DNA of 64,000 nucleotides from Exophiala sp. HKRS030. Lineage: Eukaryota > Ascomycota > Eurotiomycetes > Chaetothyriales > Herpotrichiellaceae. A program made the translations under genes and the position numbers. The notes under the pieces were generated by a model. It was not told where the DNA came from, did not search any database, and was given only the letters and a program-made list of their open reading frames with translations. The stretch covers positions 1,116,001 to 1,180,000 of the forward strand of contig JAHWDD010000006.1 of assembly GCA_023897205.1 (NCBI GenBank), read 5' to 3'. Positions 58,010 through 64,000 of the stretch are shown one piece after another. The first letter of the stretch is position 1; each line of letters opens with the position of its first letter.

Positions 58010-58707
58010 CGTGTGTATGTGTTCGAGTGGTGGTTTTCTGTGGCACCAAAGTTACAAAATTAAGGAAAAAGAAGAAGAAACAGTAAGACGGTAGTAAGTG
58101 AAGGAAGAACCATCAACTATCAGGAAATGGCATGTAAGAAGTACCAAGCCGCCGTCTCTTGTACCTTTGGAGTCTAAGATGTAACGAGACGAGGCGGGTG
58201 CAGACGGCCATTCCCTGGTCCTGAAGACCTCGGCGCACAGAAGTAGTACTCAGATTCGCAAGAGTCGATGGGGCCGAGTAATAAGTCCTCGCAACAGGTG
58301 GGAGCTGACTCGTCCCATCCCACAACTCGGTCAACCCCTCACGGGCATTGAAGGAAAAGAGGCTTGGAATATTAGTCAACCCTGACGAAGGAGTCAAGGC
58401 CTCCGGGGGGTTCGAGGGTAAACTAGGCTTCGCGATGCCAGGGAATCCCCAAGGCTTTGCTTACTGTAAAGTCGAAGTGTCCTTTGTACAAAGGCAGTAA
58501 AAGGTGACTTCATTCTAGGATCTTGGTACTATCCTATTGCTGACATGTCCTTTTGTCAATCAATCTAAGTAACGCCCTCGCACGATGCAAGCCAACGCTT
58601 AATTGCAAAGTCCCTCGAATAAACTTGGACGTTTCGTAAATCATACTAGTAGGTAACAGTACATCCTAGTCCTTTTCAATGCAAGTAAGAGGTCGTAGGT
58701 CGTCTTC
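58010..58707. other. Spacer between hydrolase and HUL5
   Basis: It contains the hydrolase promoter and the 3' flank of the ubiquitin ligase gene. A 94-codon minus-strand frame at 58113-58397 is rich in Ser, Thr and Arg but matches no family; I do not call it a gene. Confidence 0.4.
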
Positions 58708-61700
58708 TCAAGAGAGGTCAAATCCGGCTCCCGAATTGACGGCATAAAGCAGCTTTTCCTTCATTGTTTCGATATCTCCATACCGCGGCAGTTTCAGCAG
58801 GTTTACGCATGTACTCGTGCTGGGAAGACGTTCTTGATCACCGCTCGAATCACGGATGCTGAATCTCGGATTGAGATGGCTGAAGCCGAGTAAAGGCGCA
58901 CGAGGCGTACTGGTGACAAATTTGAGCACTTTTCTGCGATCATCGTCATCCATCTCTTGCAGTGCTTTCCAAAACAGCTGGACAGTGGGATGTTCCAGTC
59001 CATCGTCACCGATCGTATAGACTCCCCCGTACTGCGTGTTCCTCCTCAAATCAGCAATATCGAGCTCTGTGTTGTCGCCTCCCACGAGTTTCTGCAATTC
59101 TTTTTGATTGAACATGGCAAGCCACATTGGTGAAATGATCTCCCCCAGGCCTTTCAGGAAAGCATCAGTCATAGTTTTCGGTTGCTGTTGCAATCTGAAC
59201 CTGACAACCCGGTCAATGTAAACGAGTCGATTCGTGTTGGTCACTGGTGTGTTGGCCCCATTGGGGATCAGTTCTATCGTGTGAGGAACTGGTATCTCAT
59301 TACCCTGTTCGTCACACCCAAGCATCATATCCGTAACGGTGAAGTCAAGCGAGAAGTCTGCCTCAACATCACCAGGATAATTCTTGAGTTTCAGCAGCCC
59401 ATTATACAATTCCTCATCGTAGTCGCGCAAGTCATTGATTGTGGCTCGATATGCAGACTCATTGGAGCCCACCGTTGTACCACCGGTCAACGCCCATTTG
59501 AGCAGGAAGAATCCTGCAAAATTGACGTCAATCAGAATGCCTTCGTACAGGCACTTGCCAACCACTCGTCCGACGAACTGCACCTGTTGAAGAAGTCGTT
59601 TGACTTTGCTTTCAAACTCCCCGTCCGTTCCAGGGGTCATACCAATTCTTTTCATGTACCCTGTCAACGTTGGTATTATTTTCCAATTTGGAAAGATTGC
59701 GTGTTGTGGACTCTCGGCGAACATGCTAAAGTCATTCTCAGGCTTCAAAGCTTCGCTGGTGACGCTCATGAGGAACTCTTTGGTGACACCGCCTCCGTCA
59801 ATGCCTGCCTCTGGTGTGCCAAATTTATCAATGAAGGTGATTTGAATCGGTTCTTTCAAGCCTTCACCAAGCTCGAAAAATGCTTGGAACGCATCATCAA
59901 CCACGCTTTCACGGTGGATCTCAGCATGATGTCGACCGATGATTTCAAGTGCTCTTGGTCGGCCGTCTGGACCCCGTCCTTGTGTCGTTGAAGCTATCGA
60001 CATTCTCCACAGATCAGGGTCAACAGCTCCATCTCTTCTCCGGAGCTGATCTTGATAGATGAATTCACGGAAGATTTGCACCCGGGTTTCGAAAGGGATG
60101 AAGAATGGTAGATTGCGAAGAATTTCAAGTCGAGGCGCTAATGACTCAAGTTGTCTCTTTTTTCGAGCCTGTAGTCGCTGCCGTTCATACCGGTCGGCTT
60201 GTCGCGATGCCCCAGATCGTGGCATATGCGACGGACGAATACCGAACATGGCGCTCAACAACGTCTCGGACGACCCTGAATTTGTAGATAAATCCAGCTC
60301 CATGGCGTCATCAGGGTTGTCTTCTTGTTCGTCAAAGTCCTCATCGTCGCCTAGTTGATGCCGCTTTTCTTCTTCCACAGCAACAGCCGGGATGAAGCCG
60401 GACATATTGATTTGATCGCTCATCAACCAGTGACCAGCAGGCACGAATGAACGTCTAGAATCCCTTTCATGAAGCATGCGTAATAACCCAGTGACAAGCC
60501 CTTTGAGATATCCCTGAGAAACCCCGTTACCAGTCAACGTCTGCTCTTTTCTATCTGTAGATCGTGTCGATGGGACAGGAGCCCCTCCGAACAGAATCGC
60601 CAGATCGGTCTCATCGACAGATTCATCGCCTTCTACTAGGTCTGCTGCGTTCCAATAGAGTGTGAATGCCAGATTCTTCAAGAATGTGGTCATTAGCGCG
60701 ACGTCTCCCAATGGTAATGCGCCTCTTCTCGACATTATACTGGTTGGGGTATTTGACATGCTGAAACTGTGAGATTTGTCAAATGCAAAGAAATCGTCAT
60801 CATCCATGAACTTTAGGACAAATGTGTAGAGCTCCAGGAACAGCAATATGATACGCCATTCGTCTCTCCATCTGGAAATCTCTACCTTTGAGAGTGGACG
60901 TTGACCAAGTTGATATGTCTCGGGAGCTGCCTCGCGAAGTACTGATAGCACGCTTCTGTGGTTTTGGACGACTTTCTGAAACACTGTCGTGGCTCGTGTG
61001 GTTTGCCAGAAGTATTGGATAGTTGACACATCAGTGTCCCCCAGTGACCGTACAGATCCTTGGTACAAAGACATCCGGATGTTCTGAGCCTTTGATGGAA
61101 ACGCCCGTAACAAAGCAACTGCATAGTTTGCTAGTCGTTTGGCTGAATCGAATTCAGAGCTAGCTTGCGACTGCGTGTTTGTTCCCATTTCCCATAGAAC
61201 GTCGCGTATGTTATCTTGCTGAGGTATTCTTTGTATCATTTCTCTGACGAATTCTGGAAGTGGTTCGACCGTGGTGTTGCCATTTCCAAACATAGGTTGA
61301 TCTGCAAGGTCCAATTTTTGCGCCACTTCGTTCGCAGCATGTCCCAAGAGTGAAGAGAGAGCTTCGATGTAGTTACTTTGATTAGCATACCCCTTTCGGG
61401 TCGAATCGTGGAAATATATTATATGAGCTAGCTGCCACAGCAATTGTGATGTGTCGAGGGATTGTTTAGGATCTGTGACCAGATCTTCGACTTCGGTCGT
61501 TATTGCTGCCGACAACCCATCCAAATCCACTGCCTTAGCGACGACATCTAATAAGCTCTTGTTGTTGGAGAATGAATTTTGGCTCAATATTCTCCGGGCA
61601 AATGCCACGTAGGCAGACCGGAGGTGTAGACTGGCAGATGGAAGTAGGGAGACGATAGCCTCCGCACACGACGGTCCCATGTTTCCTGTTTGTGACAATA

Positions 61701-62400
61701 CAGCATTCTCTATTGCGTCAAAGAGAACCTCGGCATTTTGAGCCATCTCATCAGGCAAAATTTGGCAGAGTAGTGTAATCATCTCTAAGAGCCGGGGTCC
61801 CTGAATGCCCTGAACCTCTTCCGACTTGTTCTCCAAAACACTCTTCAAATGCCGGGCTATGACCACTCCGAGTCCGGAGAACGTTGACCTCCATGTATCG
61901 TCTAGTCTTGCCGTGGCCAGTAAAGCGACGGACTGCCGTAGAGCTTCACCAAAGAAGATCAATCTGAAAGTGTCCTGTTCGTCTCTTACTTTGTGCCTTC
62001 GGAATTCTTGATAATGGAGGAGTAACCTTGCTTGACAAAGCAACTCCGCCGGATCTTGGTATGCAGCTATGTCGTTGGGCGTGTCGATGAGCCTTTCGTA
62101 ATCGAGTCTGTTCGGTGACCCGCATCTTCGAGCCTCATTCTCGTCCCATATGTGCTTCCATTTCACCTTCTCCTGTCGTCGGGCAATATGCCCTCGCCAC
62201 AGTTTTTGTATTCTTCTCGCAGCAGCTAATCTCGCCCGGTCTTGTTGCCTCTTCAATCGATCGGCTTGAGCCTGGGCGACTGTAGATGAAGCATTGGTTT
62301 GCGTAAGGTTCGTTGATGCAGCCCAGGGATTAGAAGTGTGTCGACCGGAGAGATTGACTTGACGAGTCCTTCGGGCACTGCCCGTGAACGCCTGGTGCAT
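58708..62400 (-). CDS. HUL5: HECT-type E3 ubiquitin ligase, HUL5/UBE3C-like
   Basis: Single-exon gene of 1230 residues. An IQ-like motif (AARRIQKLWRGHIARRQ) sits at about residues 60-75, as in UBE3B/UBE3C and yeast Hul5. The middle is helical. The HECT domain fills about residues 850-1230: FGTPEAGIDGGGVTKEF, then FVGRVVGKCLYEGILIDVNFAGFF, then the catalytic cysteine at about 1198 in TSTCVNLLKLPRY, and the closing YAVNSGAGF with a leucine-serine end. Hul5 acts with the proteasome, extending ubiquitin chains (E4 activity), and in quality control of misfolded cytosolic proteins. Full length and intact catalytic residue argue for a working gene. It is divergent from the partial gene at the window end. 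Confidence 0.96.
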   Translation of the reverse strand: MHQAFTGSARRTRQVNLSGRHTSNPWAASTNLTQTNASSTVAQAQADRLKRQQDRARLAAARRIQKLWRGHIARRQEKVKWKHIWDENEARRCGSPNRLDYERLIDTPNDIAAYQDPAELLCQARLLLHYQEFRRHKVRDEQDTFRLIFFGEALRQSVALLATARLDDTWRSTFSGLGVVIARHLKSVLENKSEEVQGIQGPRLLEMITLLCQILPDEMAQNAEVLFDAIENAVLSQTGNMGPSCAEAIVSLLPSASLHLRSAYVAFARRILSQNSFSNNKSLLDVVAKAVDLDGLSAAITTEVEDLVTDPKQSLDTSQLLWQLAHIIYFHDSTRKGYANQSNYIEALSSLLGHAANEVAQKLDLADQPMFGNGNTTVEPLPEFVREMIQRIPQQDNIRDVLWEMGTNTQSQASSEFDSAKRLANYAVALLRAFPSKAQNIRMSLYQGSVRSLGDTDVSTIQYFWQTTRATTVFQKVVQNHRSVLSVLREAAPETYQLGQRPLSKVEISRWRDEWRIILLFLELYTFVLKFMDDDDFFAFDKSHSFSMSNTPTSIMSRRGALPLGDVALMTTFLKNLAFTLYWNAADLVEGDESVDETDLAILFGGAPVPSTRSTDRKEQTLTGNGVSQGYLKGLVTGLLRMLHERDSRRSFVPAGHWLMSDQINMSGFIPAVAVEEEKRHQLGDDEDFDEQEDNPDDAMELDLSTNSGSSETLLSAMFGIRPSHMPRSGASRQADRYERQRLQARKKRQLESLAPRLEILRNLPFFIPFETRVQIFREFIYQDQLRRRDGAVDPDLWRMSIASTTQGRGPDGRPRALEIIGRHHAEIHRESVVDDAFQAFFELGEGLKEPIQITFIDKFGTPEAGIDGGGVTKEFLMSVTSEALKPENDFSMFAESPQHAIFPNWKIIPTLTGYMKRIGMTPGTDGEFESKVKRLLQQVQFVGRVVGKCLYEGILIDVNFAGFFLLKWALTGGTTVGSNESAYRATINDLRDYDEELYNGLLKLKNYPGDVEADFSLDFTVTDMMLGCDEQGNEIPVPHTIELIPNGANTPVTNTNRLVYIDRVVRFRLQQQPKTMTDAFLKGLGEIISPMWLAMFNQKELQKLVGGDNTELDIADLRRNTQYGGVYTIGDDGLEHPTVQLFWKALQEMDDDDRRKVLKFVTSTPRAPLLGFSHLNPRFSIRDSSGDQERLPSTSTCVNLLKLPRYGDIETMKEKLLYAVNSGAGFDLS

Positions 62401-63538
62401 GGCTTTCGACGAGCCGCTCGAGATTAGGAAACGCAGCCTTCTGGGAGTGGTGGGATGCTGTCAGACAAGCGGCGAATATGATCTTGGGGATGTGAGTGAA
62501 GGTTATCATGAAGCATTGCTGCCAGTTGGAGGCAGGGACAGGAGGTCCTCTACAAAGGAAATTTAAATCCTTCTAGTACAAATGTCGATTGTCCAGCGGC
62601 GAAGGGGAGTGAATGAAATGGAATGACGCCGCGCCTGCCTGGCATGAGGCTGACCTAATCCCTAATCCCGCAGCTCAGCCTGATCTTAGTGCAGCCTCGT
62701 CGTTCGCCCGTCTGAAGATCATTTTCTCCAATAGCACAAGTCCGCTAATACTTCTCCATACTGACAACGAGTACTCCGTATGAGCACAAGCATCCATAAC
62801 TCCTGACTACCCCTCTCATCCAACCTCTTATCAACATACCTGGATTCAAAGCGATGTTAACATGGAACATGAAAGAAATACCATAAACCCAGGGAAATCT
62901 CTCTCACCTCATGTAACGTAACACCTGAATTGCTGCCGACCGTACCCGATATCAACCACAAGTGAGTCGAAACCGGTGAAAGCATCGCAATGGGCATTGT
63001 CCCACGTAGGTGCACCGTGTACATCTGGCAGCTGGGAAGCACTCTACTTTGAATCATGGTGCTGGACAGGCTCGTAACCAACTAGACCTCACGCGATTAT
63101 GACGTGCAGGCAAATCCAGCTGGCTCCAGCCAAGGACTTTGTGGCTTGCACCAACTACAACATACGATGCTGGGCACAGAAAACATGAAGATGCTAGTCT
63201 CTTCTGGCACCACAGAGCTCCAGACTTGAAAACTCAAGCGAGCTCTCACCTGACTCGATTTCTAAAAACGATAGGCCCTCGCTTATACTGTGCAAGATTA
63301 GGTGAGGTCAGGAAAATATACAGAAACAGAGCTTGAATACCTCGTCTCAAGCAGCTGATGCTCTCTTGTCTCGGTGGCGTTTACGAAACAACTCAAGCCA
63401 TATGTGCTTGTCTTGGCCAGCGCTATAAAGGTCTGTCTAAAAAGGTGTTCCTTCTCCATAACATTCTAGACCTACCTAATCCAAAAACCAAGAAGCGTAT
63501 GTTTATGCATATTTTGCAAGACCGTCGACCTTGAAACC
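62401..63538. promoter_or_regulatory. Divergent region HUL5 / partial Q-rich gene
   Basis: A 1.1-kb region between divergent genes. TACTCCGTA (TACGGAGTA on the minus strand) lies at 62772-62780. A short upstream frame, ATG at 63499 to TGA at 63534, ends 4 bases before the start of the next gene and could act as a uORF. No other gene is seen. Confidence 0.4.
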
Positions 63539-64000
63539 ATGAATTCAAGAACTACTGCACTCATCCCCGCAAATAATGCTGGAATTGGTAGCACAGATGA
63601 CTGGGTCCCTGACTTGTTCGGCCAGCTCATGAAGACACAACAGGAGAAGACAAAAGCATCGCAGACCGACAGACAAGCTGGGCATGATCTAAATGACCGG
63701 GCCACCAAGCTATACGAAGATTACAACAACATCCAGCAAATCTTACAAAGTGGCCAAGTTACTTATGGGAGCCAGGCATATGTGGATTTGTCCACAACGG
63801 CCCAAGACCTCAGAAACCAAGCACAAGACCTCGACAAACAGCACGTCAAAAAGATCATAGACTCTGCACAAGAGTCTGGCCAATCTACACAGCTCCAGCA
63901 AGACGCCATGACCCTGGCCCAGCACATCTCTCCACAATCACCGCCACTTCCGCAGAATCAACTTCAAACACAATGCCCATCGTCTGGCAATAAAACCCAG
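63539..64000 (+). CDS. Glutamine-rich helical protein, 5' part only
   Basis: From the ATG at 63539 a frame stays open for 154 codons and runs off the window end. The start MNSRTTALIPANNAG is followed by a Gln-, Asp- and Lys-rich stretch without prolines (residues about 28-135) that should form long amphipathic helices or a coiled coil, then a Pro/Gln-rich segment. I recognise no family. No intron is evident in the visible part. A short uORF ends just upstream. Confidence 0.6.
   Translation, partial: MNSRTTALIPANNAGIGSTDDWVPDLFGQLMKTQQEKTKASQTDRQAGHDLNDRATKLYEDYNNIQQILQSGQVTYGSQAYVDLSTTAQDLRNQAQDLDKQHVKKIIDSAQESGQSTQLQQDAMTLAQHISPQSPPLPQNQLQTQCPSSGNKTQ

Noticed and set aside
58113..58397. 94-codon minus-strand frame upstream of the hydrolase
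   Set aside because: Low-information Ser/Thr/Arg composition and no recognisable family; lies in a promoter region.
59182..59991. 269-codon plus-strand frame
   Set aside because: Antisense shadow of the HUL5 HECT domain.

Overview
The window is nuclear DNA of a filamentous ascomycete (Pezizomycotina). The evidence is short 45-110 nt introns with GTRNGT donors and CTAAC/CTGAC branch sites, a Zn2Cys6 regulator, a HET-domain protein, a mitochondrial GatC-like protein, and AT-rich islands of degraded retroelement DNA whose repeat copies differ mostly by transitions (RIP-like). The gene content around the amine oxidase recalls black yeasts of the genus Exophiala (Chaetothyriales). That is recognition from memory, not a search result.

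Left conserved block (about 1.8-13.6 kb): a Mep/Amt ammonium transporter and a glutamine synthetase on the minus strand (ammonium uptake and its assimilation), then a type II phosphatidylinositol 4-kinase on the plus strand. Right conserved block (about 49.8-64 kb): alpha-SNAP (Sec17), a GatC-type amidotransferase subunit, an SPX-domain low-affinity phosphate transporter, an HSL-type alpha/beta hydrolase, a HUL5-type HECT ubiquitin ligase, and the 5' part of a glutamine-rich gene cut by the window end.

Between them lies an accessory island of about 35 kb. It holds an LRR/F-box-like orphan, a retroelement LTR followed by an AT-rich wasteland (16.1-19.1 kb), relics of dynamin-like and aminoglycoside-phosphotransferase genes, a small cysteine-rich zinc-finger reading frame, a catabolic gene cluster (23.9-38.0 kb), a second large AT-rich region with a solo LTR bounded by a 5-bp target duplication (38-45.2 kb), and a frame-broken HET-domain gene.

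The cluster is the main discovery. It contains a secreted type-B carboxylesterase, an APC-family permease, a 600-residue protein fusing a Rid/YjgF domain to a flavin amine oxidase, a Zn2Cys6 regulator, a Baeyer-Villiger monooxygenase, an SDR dehydrogenase and a truncated zinc alcohol dehydrogenase. The amine oxidase matches, in architecture, length and remembered sequence, the Exophiala spinifera enzyme that deaminates hydrolysed fumonisin. The gene set fits a pathway of ester hydrolysis, uptake, oxidative deamination to a methyl ketone, Baeyer-Villiger insertion and alcohol oxidation. Four copies of a TAAGCGCG motif sit in the cluster's promoters and are a candidate regulator site. The truncated dehydrogenase at the edge of the AT-rich island suggests the cluster is eroding there.
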